Below the pieces are notes generated by a model that saw only the letters and a program-made list of their open reading frames with translations, did not search any database and had not been told where the DNA came from. From Mangrovimonas yunxiaonensis (GTDB lineage Bacteria; Bacteroidota; Bacteroidia; Flavobacteriales; Flavobacteriaceae), in NCBI RefSeq assembly GCF_000733475.1, contig NZ_JPFK01000007.1, positions 306,501-370,500 of the forward strand: a stretch of DNA of 64,000 nucleotides, given 5' to 3'. Below, piece after piece: positions 44,890 through 53,928 of this stretch. Numbering within the stretch: position 1 is the stretch's first letter; each line of letters opens with the position of its first letter. A program made the position numbers and the translations under genes.

Positions 44890-47800
44890 ATGAAAAAGAT
44901 AATACCCCTTTTAATAGCACTTTTATTTAGCGCAACGGTCTTTTCGCAAGACGTTCTAATGCAAAACGGTACATCTAGCCAATGTTCGGGCATGTTTTAC
45001 GACTCGGGCGGTGCCACAGGTAATTATGGTGATGGCGAAAGTTTTGTATATACCATTTGTCCTGAAAATCCAGGGCAACAAGTACAGCTTGATTTTACGG
45101 TTTTTAATACTCAGATAAATACCGATACCATGGTCATTTATGATGGTCCAGATACAACAGCCAATGCATTTGGAACTTTTTCAGGGGGGCCAAATGATAG
45201 TCCTGGCTTAGTTCAAGCAACACCTAACAATCCTTCTGGCTGTTTAACGATAGAGTTTACTAGTGATGGCACAGGAAATGGTTCAGGTTGGGAAGCAACA
45301 ATAAATTGTTTAACACCATGTCAAACCATAACATCTCAGTTAGATAGTGCATCTCCAGCACCTAATGCAGACGGTTACATACGTGTTTGTCCTGATGAAG
45401 ACATTACTTTAACAGGTAGCGGAAACTTCTCTGTCGATGGGACTGGTGCAACCTATGAATGGGATTTAGGCGATGGTAATACAGCTACAGGACAAACAGC
45501 AACGTTTTCTTATAGTACACCAGGAGTATATATAGTAAATTTAAATATTACAGATACTAATACCTCAATAAACCCAGATGGTTGCTCAAATACTAATTTA
45601 ATAAATCAAGTTATACAAGTAGGAACCGAACCTGATTTTACAGGAACCCAAGCAGCAGATAGTGTACTTTGTTTTGGAGACTCAACAACAATTGATGGTG
45701 TTGTTACGCCAACAGAATTTATTAATGACTGTACACCACCAGTAAGTGGTACAACATATTTGCCTGATGGTAGTGGAGCGGTTTACCAAACTTGTGTAAC
45801 AGTAGATTGTTACGATTCAAGTGCAACGTTAACAGATGTTAGTCAGCTTATAAGTATTTGCCTTAACATAGAGCACTCTTATTCTGGAGATTTAGATATA
45901 ATTATAACAAGTCCTAATGGACAAACAGCAGATTTATTTACACAAGCAGGAAGTGGCACCTATTTTGGAGGGGCAAATGATGATGGAACAAATACACCAG
46001 GTGTAGGTGCTGATTATTGTTTTTCTATGTCTGGAAGTGTAACGCTAGCGAATGCTCCAACAGTTACAGCTGGTAGTCCCGCAAATGCTTCATGGCAACC
46101 AGGAACTTATTTGCCTGTTGAGTCTTTTAACTCGTTGATAGGTAGTCCGTTAAATGGTGATTGGTGTATTACAGTTGTTGATAACTTAAGTATTGATAAT
46201 GGTTATATTTTTTCATGGGGCTTAGAATTTGACCCTAACTTACAGCCACCAGAACTATCATTTACACCTGTTATTACCTCTGAAGCTTGGGATGCAGATC
46301 CATCTATAGTTTCCACAAGCGGAAATACCATTACAGTACAGCCAACTACAGAAGGTGTACATTGTTACACATATCGAGTAACAGATGATTTTGATTGTGA
46401 GTATACCGAGGAGGTTTGTATAACAGTATTACCAGAAATTATAACAGAAACGCCTAATAACTTATTTTTATGTAACCCAGGGGCGCCTCCTTATATTTTT
46501 GACTTGACAGAAAATACACCAGTGGTTACAGCTTCCGCTCCTAATGCAAGTGATTTGGTGGTTACCTACCACAACTCACAGGCCGATGCCGATGCCGATA
46601 CAGGGGTGATAGGCACACCGGCAGCCTATTCGGGTATCGATGGTGAAGTAATTTTTATTCGAATTGAATACCAGAGCTCGGGTTGCTACGAGACGTCATC
46701 TTTTACATTAAACATTACGCCAGAGCCCACGATAAATCCAGTGGGTGATTTAGTGCAATGTGATGATCCGAGCAACGACGGCATCGCAGACTTCGATTTA
46801 GAGAGCCAATCGGCCACGATTTTGGGAGCACAGCCCTCAAGTGATTTTGTGGTGACCTATTACGACAGCCAAACTTCGGCAGATGCCGGTACAGGCTGGT
46901 TAAGTAGCCCATTTTCGAGTTCCGGTCAGCCCATTTGGGTGCGTGTGGAACTGGCTAGCGATGCCAGCTGTAGCAATGTGTCTGTAGGGCCGCTTTTCAA
47001 TTTGGTTTTAAACCCAGTCCCCGAGATTTTACCGGAGACTCAGACCATCTGTGACAATGTCGCCCCTGGCGATGACGGTTTTGGGACGTTCGACCTGACC
47101 CTATCCGAGGGCGGGATTTTAAACGGCCTGATAGCCGCAGACCATGCGATTACTTACTACGAAGATGAGACAGATGCCGAGACAGGCCCAGGTACGCCAA
47201 GCGAGATATTAACACCAACGGCTTATACCAATACCACAGCAACCACGCAAACGGTTTATGTACGTGTTGAGAATATTACCACAAACTGCCACAGTGTAAC
47301 CGAACTGGCCCTTCAGGTAGACCCTCTGCCGGTAATCACCGCATTAAGCACCAACACCGATATCTGTAGCGGTGCCGATGCCATCTTTACCATCACGGGA
47401 GCACCAGGCGATGTCGTGGATTATACCGTAAACGGAGGCGCTACCCAGCAAGTCACCCTAGATGCCACCACAGGCGAGGGAGTGGTAACGGTAGCAGGTG
47501 CCACAATGGACCAAACCATTACACTAACCCAAGTAACTAACCCTACAACGACCTGTAGCAGCAGTTTAACAGACACAGCAACAGTAACAATAGTACCTTT
47601 GCCAAGCATTACCTCCTTAACCACCAACACAGACATTTGTAGTGGTTCGGATGCGATCTTTACAATAACCGGTACACCAGACGATGTTGTAGATTATACT
47701 ATTAATGGCGGTGCCACCCAACAAGTTACCCTAGACGCCACCACAGGCGAGGGGCTTGTAACCATAGCAGGTGCCGTTTCAGACCAAACAATAACGTTAG

Positions 47801-50800
47801 AACTAGTTACAAGCCCAGCAGGCTGTAGCACCCCATTAACCGATACGGCTACAATAACAGTAAACCCCAACCCAACAGCCACAGTGGTGGCCAATGGCGA
47901 TATCTGTCCTAACGGCGACGCCTCGTTTACCATCACGGGCGATGCTGGCGATGTTGTAGACTACAACATTAATGGCGGTGGGAGTGTTCAAGTAACCTTA
48001 GATGCCGCAGGAGAAGCCATAGTTACGGCAGCTGCTGTAACGGTAGACCAAGTCCTTACCCTAGAGCAGGTAGAGAACCTTGGAACAACATGCTTAAGTA
48101 TGTTAACAGCCTCGGCCACGGTTGTGGTTAACCCATTACCAACCCTTGTGGCCCCAACACCATTGGCTGTATGCGACGACAACATCCCTGATGGGATTAC
48201 GGAGATGAACCTTACGGTAAAGAACAATGAGATTACCGGCGGCAATGCGGGTTATGTGGTAACCTACCACAACGACCTAGCCTCGGCTCAGATCGGCACC
48301 CCAGAAGTAGCCCCATCGGCTGCGGCCTATATTGGCACGAACGGCGAGGTGGTACATGTACGTGTAGAGAACGCTGCGACAGGCTGTTTCGATATAACCA
48401 CACTTACCCTTGAAGTGGTGGGCGCCCCGGCGGCCAATGTTCCGGCAGACCTGGAATATTGCGATCCAGACAATGATGGTTTAGGAATCTTCGATTTAGA
48501 CAGTACAATAAATGAGATTACCGGTGGCGATCCAACGTTGGATGTGACATTCCACCTAACACCAGAAGATGCCGCAAACGATGTGCTGCCCCAAAGCAGC
48601 CCATTGTCAAACGTAGTAAACCAGACCATTCATGTTCGGGTAGACTATGTTAATGGCGCGACCAACTGCCCAACGATAGTTACCTTAAACCTAGTGGTAC
48701 TGCCCACCCCCGAGATAGCCGACCCAGAGCCCTATGAGCTTTGTGATGACGACGGCACCGCAGACGGCATGACAACCTTTGCCCTGCCGACCATGGATGC
48801 CGAGATTTTAGACGGGCTAAACGCAGCAGACTATGAGGTAACCTATTACGGTCTAGTTTCCGATGCAGAGATTGGGACAACAGCCCCTTCGTACATCGCC
48901 ACACCAGGCGCTTATACAAGCGGAACAACAACATTGGGCGTTCGTGTAGAAAACCTAACAACAGGCTGTTACAGCACAACGACCCTAGACTTGATTGTTA
49001 ACCCATTACCGGTACCAGTAACCACGGTAGAGGCCCTATCGCTGGCCATCTGTGACGATACCGATGCCAACGATGCGATTGCGACGTTCGACCTTTCCGG
49101 TCAGAGTGGCACCATCACCGGTGGGGTATCGAACTGGGCGGTGGACTACTATGAAACCCTTGCCGATGTGCAATCGGATACACCTATAGCAGACTACACA
49201 GCCTATACAAACCCGATGCCAGCACCAATGACAATCTGGGTGAAGGTAACCAACACCGATACAGGCTGTTTCGACCTAACAACACTGACCCTAGAAGTAG
49301 ATCCGTTGCCTACACCAGCCGACAGCGCAGACCTGTCTCCCATAGAATTATGTGACGACAATACCCCTGGCGACCTGGTAGAGACCTTCGACCTAACAAT
49401 CAACGAACAAGCCGTATTGAATGGCGAGCCCAACGTAACGGTAAGCTACCATACTACTTTTTCGGGAGCAGCATCTGGGGACAGCTCTATTGCAGACCCT
49501 ACAGCGTACCAGAATACAGATCCGGTAGAAACCATTTATGTGCGCGTTACAAACACAGGCGACCCCAACAATACAAACGATATGGGCACGGGCTGTTATA
49601 ACATCACCTCGTTCGAGATTATGGTACACCCACTTCCAGACGCCACTGCGGTACTGGAGGATATGATTGCCTGTGAGGACAATACCGATGGCATATATAC
49701 CTTCGACCTAACGGTTCAGGATGCGATTGCCTTGAACGGTCAGAGCGCTACGGACTTTGCGGTGACCTATTACGAGACCTTGGCAGCTGCAGAATCTGGC
49801 CTTGGCGGAATTGCAACCCCATCGGCTTATGCAAACAACAATGCCAACCCACAGGAGATCTTTGTAACAATTAGAAACCTAACCACCGGCTGTGATGTGG
49901 TGGCGACCAGCTTCTTTGTAGAAGTACAAGAAGCCGCCAATGCCAATGCGCTGATGCCATTGGTTAGCTGTGACGACAATATGGAATTTGATGGCAACCC
50001 GAGCAACGACTCAGTGATGTTCGACCTAACGACTCAGGATGCTACGGTTCTAGGAGCTCAAGCTGCTACCGACTATACGGTGACCTATTACGAGAGTGAA
50101 GCCGATGCACTAGCAGGCAGCAATGCCATAGCTGGAGCAACATCGTATTTCAATACCGTAAACCCACAGACCATCTGGGTACGTGTGGACAACGATACCA
50201 GACCAGAGGACATCTGCTATGAAGTGACCTCTTTTGACCTTCAGGTGAACCCAGTTCCGGCCTTTGTTCTAGAAGACACATACGTACTTTGTGTGGGCAC
50301 GAACGGGACAGAAGTCATCAATGTACCGGTTATGGACACTGGACTAGATGCTACGCTGTACGCTTTTGAATGGACCGAAGCAGGTGACCCAGCAACCGTA
50401 TTAAGTACAGACCCTAGCTACGAACCTTTAATAGGCGGTACCTATACCGTTTATGTGGAGGACTTGGCCACGGGTTGTAACAGCAGTCTTACAACCACGG
50501 TTATAGAGAGCGCACCACCAGCAGTAACGGCAGACCCCGCCACCGAGGCCTTTGCCGATACCCATGTTGTTGTGGCCACGGCCACGGGCAATAGCGTCTA
50601 TGAGTTTAGTATAGACCATGGGCCTTGGGTAAGCAACGGCACCAACACCTATACCTTTACCGATGTAGCCTTTGGCGAGCATGAGATAATGGTAAGAGAT
50701 GCCAATGGTTGTGGTGTGTCTAGCACTACCGTATTTGTTATGGACTACCCGCTGTACTTTACGCCTAACAACGATGGATATAACGATACTTGGCAGATTG

Positions 50801-51018
50801 CCGGTATAGGCAACCAACTTAACGCTAAAATTTATATCTTTGATCGCTATGGCAAGTTGTTAAAGCAACTTAGCCCAACCGGAGCAGGTTGGGACGGAAC
50901 CTTTAATGGCGAGCACATGCCTTCCAATGATTATTGGTTTACGGTAGAGTACCGCGAGCCGGGAGATATTAGTGGAAACACCAAGGAGTTTAAAGCACAT
51001 TTTAGCTTGAAACGATAA
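44890..51018 (+). CDS. Giant secreted adhesin with CUB, PKD, P-domain and repeats, T9SS type B sorting domain
   Basis: Surface protein of 2042 residues. A signal peptide is at 1-19. A CUB-like domain (about 20-140) is followed by a PKD-like domain (about 145-250, with YEWDLGDGNTATG and FSYSTPGVYIV), a proprotein-convertase P-like domain (about 275-455), then a long array of repeats (about 515-1810) of the form CDxxxDGxxxFDLT...VTYY...AY...VRVENxxTGCxxxTxxxLxVxPLP, interrupted at about 817-1090 by three copies of another unit. The end (about 1953-2042, PLYFTPNNDGYNDTW onward) is a type B C-terminal domain, as in SprB-type gliding adhesins. It is exported by the T9SS and probably sits on the cell surface. 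No PorP/SprF gene stands beside it. The repeat part is much GC-richer than the N-terminal part. Confidence 0.92.
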   Translation: MKKIIPLLIALLFSATVFSQDVLMQNGTSSQCSGMFYDSGGATGNYGDGESFVYTICPENPGQQVQLDFTVFNTQINTDTMVIYDGPDTTANAFGTFSGGPNDSPGLVQATPNNPSGCLTIEFTSDGTGNGSGWEATINCLTPCQTITSQLDSASPAPNADGYIRVCPDEDITLTGSGNFSVDGTGATYEWDLGDGNTATGQTATFSYSTPGVYIVNLNITDTNTSINPDGCSNTNLINQVIQVGTEPDFTGTQAADSVLCFGDSTTIDGVVTPTEFINDCTPPVSGTTYLPDGSGAVYQTCVTVDCYDSSATLTDVSQLISICLNIEHSYSGDLDIIITSPNGQTADLFTQAGSGTYFGGANDDGTNTPGVGADYCFSMSGSVTLANAPTVTAGSPANASWQPGTYLPVESFNSLIGSPLNGDWCITVVDNLSIDNGYIFSWGLEFDPNLQPPELSFTPVITSEAWDADPSIVSTSGNTITVQPTTEGVHCYTYRVTDDFDCEYTEEVCITVLPEIITETPNNLFLCNPGAPPYIFDLTENTPVVTASAPNASDLVVTYHNSQADADADTGVIGTPAAYSGIDGEVIFIRIEYQSSGCYETSSFTLNITPEPTINPVGDLVQCDDPSNDGIADFDLESQSATILGAQPSSDFVVTYYDSQTSADAGTGWLSSPFSSSGQPIWVRVELASDASCSNVSVGPLFNLVLNPVPEILPETQTICDNVAPGDDGFGTFDLTLSEGGILNGLIAADHAITYYEDETDAETGPGTPSEILTPTAYTNTTATTQTVYVRVENITTNCHSVTELALQVDPLPVITALSTNTDICSGADAIFTITGAPGDVVDYTVNGGATQQVTLDATTGEGVVTVAGATMDQTITLTQVTNPTTTCSSSLTDTATVTIVPLPSITSLTTNTDICSGSDAIFTITGTPDDVVDYTINGGATQQVTLDATTGEGLVTIAGAVSDQTITLELVTSPAGCSTPLTDTATITVNPNPTATVVANGDICPNGDASFTITGDAGDVVDYNINGGGSVQVTLDAAGEAIVTAAAVTVDQVLTLEQVENLGTTCLSMLTASATVVVNPLPTLVAPTPLAVCDDNIPDGITEMNLTVKNNEITGGNAGYVVTYHNDLASAQIGTPEVAPSAAAYIGTNGEVVHVRVENAATGCFDITTLTLEVVGAPAANVPADLEYCDPDNDGLGIFDLDSTINEITGGDPTLDVTFHLTPEDAANDVLPQSSPLSNVVNQTIHVRVDYVNGATNCPTIVTLNLVVLPTPEIADPEPYELCDDDGTADGMTTFALPTMDAEILDGLNAADYEVTYYGLVSDAEIGTTAPSYIATPGAYTSGTTTLGVRVENLTTGCYSTTTLDLIVNPLPVPVTTVEALSLAICDDTDANDAIATFDLSGQSGTITGGVSNWAVDYYETLADVQSDTPIADYTAYTNPMPAPMTIWVKVTNTDTGCFDLTTLTLEVDPLPTPADSADLSPIELCDDNTPGDLVETFDLTINEQAVLNGEPNVTVSYHTTFSGAASGDSSIADPTAYQNTDPVETIYVRVTNTGDPNNTNDMGTGCYNITSFEIMVHPLPDATAVLEDMIACEDNTDGIYTFDLTVQDAIALNGQSATDFAVTYYETLAAAESGLGGIATPSAYANNNANPQEIFVTIRNLTTGCDVVATSFFVEVQEAANANALMPLVSCDDNMEFDGNPSNDSVMFDLTTQDATVLGAQAATDYTVTYYESEADALAGSNAIAGATSYFNTVNPQTIWVRVDNDTRPEDICYEVTSFDLQVNPVPAFVLEDTYVLCVGTNGTEVINVPVMDTGLDATLYAFEWTEAGDPATVLSTDPSYEPLIGGTYTVYVEDLATGCNSSLTTTVIESAPPAVTADPATEAFADTHVVVATATGNSVYEFSIDHGPWVSNGTNTYTFTDVAFGEHEIMVRDANGCGVSSTTVFVMDYPLYFTPNNDGYNDTWQIAGIGNQLNAKIYIFDRYGKLLKQLSPTGAGWDGTFNGEHMPSNDYWFTVEYREPGDISGNTKEFKAHFSLKR
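47334..48150 (+). repeat. Three tandem repeat units of about 270 bp inside the adhesin gene
   Basis: Units start near 47334, 47608 and 47882. Corresponding codons (for example those of DIC before SG or PN) recur at 47359, 47632 and 47899, spacings of 273 and 267 bp. Protein pattern: TDICSGxDAIFTITGxPxDVVDYTxNGGATQQVT. The first two are closer to each other than to the third, so duplication or conversion among them is recent relative to the rest of the gene. Confidence 0.8.
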
Positions 51019-51035
51019 GATAATAGAATACAATA

Positions 51036-51067
51036 AAAAGCCCGAGCATATGCTCGGGCTTTTTTTA
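51036..51067. terminator. Terminator after the adhesin gene
   Basis: Perfect palindromic stem AGCCCGAGCA/TGCTCGGGCT with a 2-nt centre, an A-run before and T-run after. The 51069-51218 stretch that follows holds no gene I could recognise, only a weak AGCAT/ATGCT hairpin near 51140. Confidence 0.92.
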
Positions 51068-51216
51068 TTGGCACACCTAAATCCAATCAGAAAAGTAAAA
51101 AGTATCAAGCTTTTAGTTTTAAATAACACTGTACGCTTATAGCATTACAGGATGCTAAACAAGGGAAGGAAGGAAACAGGTTTTATATGGTTGTGCCTTA
51201 TTTGTATAGTAAAAAG

Positions 51217-51252
51217 AAAAGACCTGAAGTGTTAACACCTCAGGTCTTTTTT
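51217..51252. terminator. Terminator after the OMPP1-type gene (bidirectional)
   Basis: Arms around 51220-51233 and 51234-51247 pair (GACCTGA-GTGTT with AACAC-TCAGGTC) with one mismatch and tails of A and T, serving the minus-strand gene that ends at 51298. Confidence 0.8.
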
Positions 51253-51297
51253 CTATAATAAGCTATTTAAATAACTGGTTAAATAGTCATTTATTAG

Positions 51298-52827
51298 TTA
51301 TAAGTTAAAGCCTAGTGTTAGAATAACATTAGAGCTTTTCGAATCTATTTTTGCTTTATTGGTTAGTCCAACATTATACAGCTGGTTTTCATATTCGCGG
51401 GCAGCGTGATCGAAAGATAAGTCTAAATTAAATCGGCCAAAACTATAACCAAAACCAAGCGAATAACCGTTTAAGTCACTCATGGTATTGCCGTTGTTAT
51501 CATTGTTGTCGTAAGGGCTCTCTTCAAAGCGATAACCAGCTCTTAAACTAAGCTGTTTTATGCGAAATTCTCCACCTAATCTATAGGTTGAAGCAAGTGT
51601 TAGACGGTTGCTCATACTTTGGTTAAGATGTGAAAAGTAGGCATCAGACGTGGGTTTGAATTTAATGCTTCCATAGTCTTTCACAGCATAATCAAAGCTC
51701 AATAAGCCATATTTCCCGAAAATGTAGGCCAAGCTACCTGTAAATTCACTTGGGGTTTGCAGTTTATAGGAAGGATATATGTTGGTAACCGTAGAAATGT
51801 AGCCAATATCTTGATCGGCCATATTAGAATCGATGTTTTGGGTTAATTCTTCTTCTATGTGATACCACGTTGGCGAAGCATAAGATAACCCTGCTCTTAG
51901 GTTTTTGGTAATGTTAGCTATGGCGCCTATTTGAAACGAAAAGCCAGAACCTATGGTAGATAAACTATTCTCAAAAAGGATGTTATTGGCTAAGGAATTT
52001 GGGTTTGAATTGGTTTCGTAAAAGCTTGTAATACTATCGTAGTTGATAAAGTGGGAGTTTAAATTTAGCCCTAGGTACAGTTTGTCTTTAAACTGTGTGG
52101 CAAAATTAAACGAAAATTTGCCGTTGTATCCAGAAGAAGCGTAGTAGTGCTCTTGGTTAAAAGATGTTGCTGGGGCAGTATTGGAAATATAATTAGTGGT
52201 TTGCATGTCGGTATCATCATCAGGATCTATAATACCGGCCCAATACCCAAGAAACACCTGTTGGTAATCGTAACCGTAGTTAGTGCCAATATCAGCATAG
52301 GCTTCTTCAAGGTATTCGCCATTTTGTAGTGTTAAAACCCCAAAAGGGAATTGCCCTGTTTCGGTTCTGTCCAGGAAGTACCGGTCTATAGAAAGGTTGC
52401 TGGTACCTTGAGCCAGCCAATCGTTATCAAAGTCGCCAGTCTTATCATAGGCCACGGCCAAGGTGAATTTTTTCCAGTTGGAATTTTGGTTTCCATTGTA
52501 GAAAACAAAAGCAGCTCCTGTTTGGTTTAAATCGAAGTTAGAATTGGTCGCTTTGCTATGTCCTTCAAAATATTGGGTGTTATTTTTTAAATGGTTATTG
52601 GCAAGGGAAATTGAGATGTGGCTGCCGGTAAATACAGCCGATCCTGCAGGGTTTATTCCAACGGCACTCATATCGCCTCCTAAAGCTCCAAAGGCGCCAC
52701 TTAAAGCTCTAAAACGGGCGGTGCCTTGAATGTTATCTTGAGAATATCTTAGGGCGTCATTAATGTCTTGGGCATAAAATATTTGTGTAAAAACAAGCCC
52801 TAAGGTTAATACGATTAACTTTTTCAT
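51298..52827 (-). CDS. OMPP1/FadL/TodX-type outer-membrane transport protein
   Basis: Outer-membrane beta-barrel of 509 residues, related to FadL-type channels for hydrophobic compounds. The signal peptide (1-19, ending IFYAQ) precedes the typical start DINDALRYSQDNIQGTARFRALSGAFGALGGDMSAVGINPAGSAVF, in which the NPAGSA motif is a strong family landmark. Many alternate beta-strands follow to a C-terminus LGFNL. It is 40 bp behind the aromatic-rich lipoprotein gene and ends near a bidirectional terminator, so the two are likely co-transcribed. Confidence 0.9.
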   Translation of the reverse strand: MKKLIVLTLGLVFTQIFYAQDINDALRYSQDNIQGTARFRALSGAFGALGGDMSAVGINPAGSAVFTGSHISISLANNHLKNNTQYFEGHSKATNSNFDLNQTGAAFVFYNGNQNSNWKKFTLAVAYDKTGDFDNDWLAQGTSNLSIDRYFLDRTETGQFPFGVLTLQNGEYLEEAYADIGTNYGYDYQQVFLGYWAGIIDPDDDTDMQTTNYISNTAPATSFNQEHYYASSGYNGKFSFNFATQFKDKLYLGLNLNSHFINYDSITSFYETNSNPNSLANNILFENSLSTIGSGFSFQIGAIANITKNLRAGLSYASPTWYHIEEELTQNIDSNMADQDIGYISTVTNIYPSYKLQTPSEFTGSLAYIFGKYGLLSFDYAVKDYGSIKFKPTSDAYFSHLNQSMSNRLTLASTYRLGGEFRIKQLSLRAGYRFEESPYDNNDNNGNTMSDLNGYSLGFGYSFGRFNLDLSFDHAAREYENQLYNVGLTNKAKIDSKSSNVILTLGFNL

Positions 52828-52867
52828 AGTGGTTTTTTTGTTTGATACGCTATTTTAAGGTGCATTA

Positions 52868-53827
52868 CTATCGGCCGCCACCTCTTCTCGTGCTACCAGA
52901 TCCAGAAGAGCTTCTGCTGCTTCTAGATGGTGATCCGTAAGAGGAAGATCTAGACCTGCTACTGTTAATAGAGGAGTTGTTGCTTCGTCTAGGCGCTGTA
53001 TTTGTTCTTACTCTAGGGCGAGGCGTAGAAATGGTATTGTTTCTAGTATTAGAATTGGTTCGTACTCGAGGTCTCGTGGTCGAGTTGCTGTTTGTTCTTA
53101 CCCTAGGACGAGTTGTGTTGTTTTGATAAGTTCTTGTTCTGGGGCGTACAGTCGTGTTGTTATTTCTTCTAGAAGATTCTAATCTGTTTCTACTAGAATA
53201 ATTTAAATAGCTGCCACGTCTTGTATTGCTATGGGCAAAGCTTCTTCTGTAGTAATTATTGCCATAATAATGGTTGTGGTAATGCCCGTAATAAGGGTAG
53301 GACCAGCCCCAATTCCATCCGTAGCCATAATAGCCTCCGTAATAGTATGGGTCGTAATAGCCCCATGAGGTGCTCCAGTAAGGCGAGTAGTAGCCCCAGC
53401 TGTAATAGCCCCAAGGTCTGTATGGTCTGTACCACCAGCTGTTATAGCCCCAGCTGTTGTTATAAACGTTTATGGTTAAATTGTCGTTGTTTTCTTCGCC
53501 CCAGCCTGCATAGCGGGAATCGGTAGTTGCTGTAGAATCATTTTCCTGATAATTGCCTTGGTAGGCATCGACGTCTGTAAAGTATTCATCGCTTTCGGGA
53601 ATTTGATATTCTTCAGATTTTTCCCTGAAATAGTTTTTGTAAAAATCGCTATTGTTTTCTTGAGCTTGCACAACTTCGTTTTCGTAAGCAATATCAGGAT
53701 TAGGGTTGTAAATTCCATCATTGTCATACGTAGCATATTGAGAAGACCCGCATGATGACAAGATCAAGAGAAGGCCTAGTAAGCTGGCAAAAGGCCATTT
53801 GTTTTTTAGGGTGTGTTTAAATTGCAT
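52868..53827 (-). CDS. Aromatic- and glycine-rich low-complexity lipoprotein
   Basis: A 319-residue lipoprotein with the lipobox ILSSC at about residue 26. An acidic region follows to about residue 125. Residues about 125-200 are extremely rich in Tyr, Trp, Gly and Asn (WGYYSWGYYSPYWSTSWGYY, for example). The C-terminal 120 residues are rich in Arg, Ser, Thr and Asn and contain tandem units TTRPRVRTNSNS. Function unknown; the composition suggests surface adhesion or phase-separating behaviour, which is inference. It leads the pair with the OMPP1 gene. A -7 box is at 53856-53863. Confidence 0.85.
   Translation of the reverse strand: MQFKHTLKNKWPFASLLGLLLILSSCGSSQYATYDNDGIYNPNPDIAYENEVVQAQENNSDFYKNYFREKSEEYQIPESDEYFTDVDAYQGNYQENDSTATTDSRYAGWGEENNDNLTINVYNNSWGYNSWWYRPYRPWGYYSWGYYSPYWSTSWGYYDPYYYGGYYGYGWNWGWSYPYYGHYHNHYYGNNYYRRSFAHSNTRRGSYLNYSSRNRLESSRRNNNTTVRPRTRTYQNNTTRPRVRTNSNSTTRPRVRTNSNTRNNTISTPRPRVRTNTAPRRSNNSSINSSRSRSSSYGSPSRSSRSSSGSGSTRRGGGR
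53000..53165 (-). repeat. Tandem 36-bp-type repeats encoding TTRPRVRTNSNS units
   Basis: Within the lipoprotein gene, three to four imperfect units of about 36 bp encode (N/S)TTRPRVRTNSN. DNA identity between units is visible (for example CTTACCCTAGGACGAG and CGTACTCGAGGTCTCG start successive copies on the plus strand), but they differ at several bases. Confidence 0.6.
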
Positions 53828-53855
53828 ATCTCTTGAATTTTATTGTTGAACATAA

Positions 53856-53863
53856 CAAAAATA
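53856..53863 (-). promoter_or_regulatory. -7 box (TATTTTTG) before the lipoprotein-OMPP1 pair
   Basis: Minus-strand TATTTTTG fits TAnnTTTG and lies 29 nt before the ATG at 53827. Confidence 0.45.
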
Positions 53864-53928
53864 GTTAGTTTTGTGCAACTATTTTCTATATTTAACATAA
53901 TCACAATATTTGTGCCAAATTCCTATAT

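Noticed and set aside
47334-48150. CRISPR-like regularly spaced repeats
   Set aside because: The period is about 270 bp, it is coding in one frame and the units match along their whole length, so they are protein repeats.
47421-48245. Several minus-strand open frames across the adhesin repeats
   Set aside because: They repeat with the same period as the adhesin units and are the reverse reading of GC-rich codons, not independent genes.
51069-51216. Possible small RNA or gene between the two terminators
   Set aside because: Only a weak 5-bp hairpin and no -7 box were seen; no coding potential was evident.
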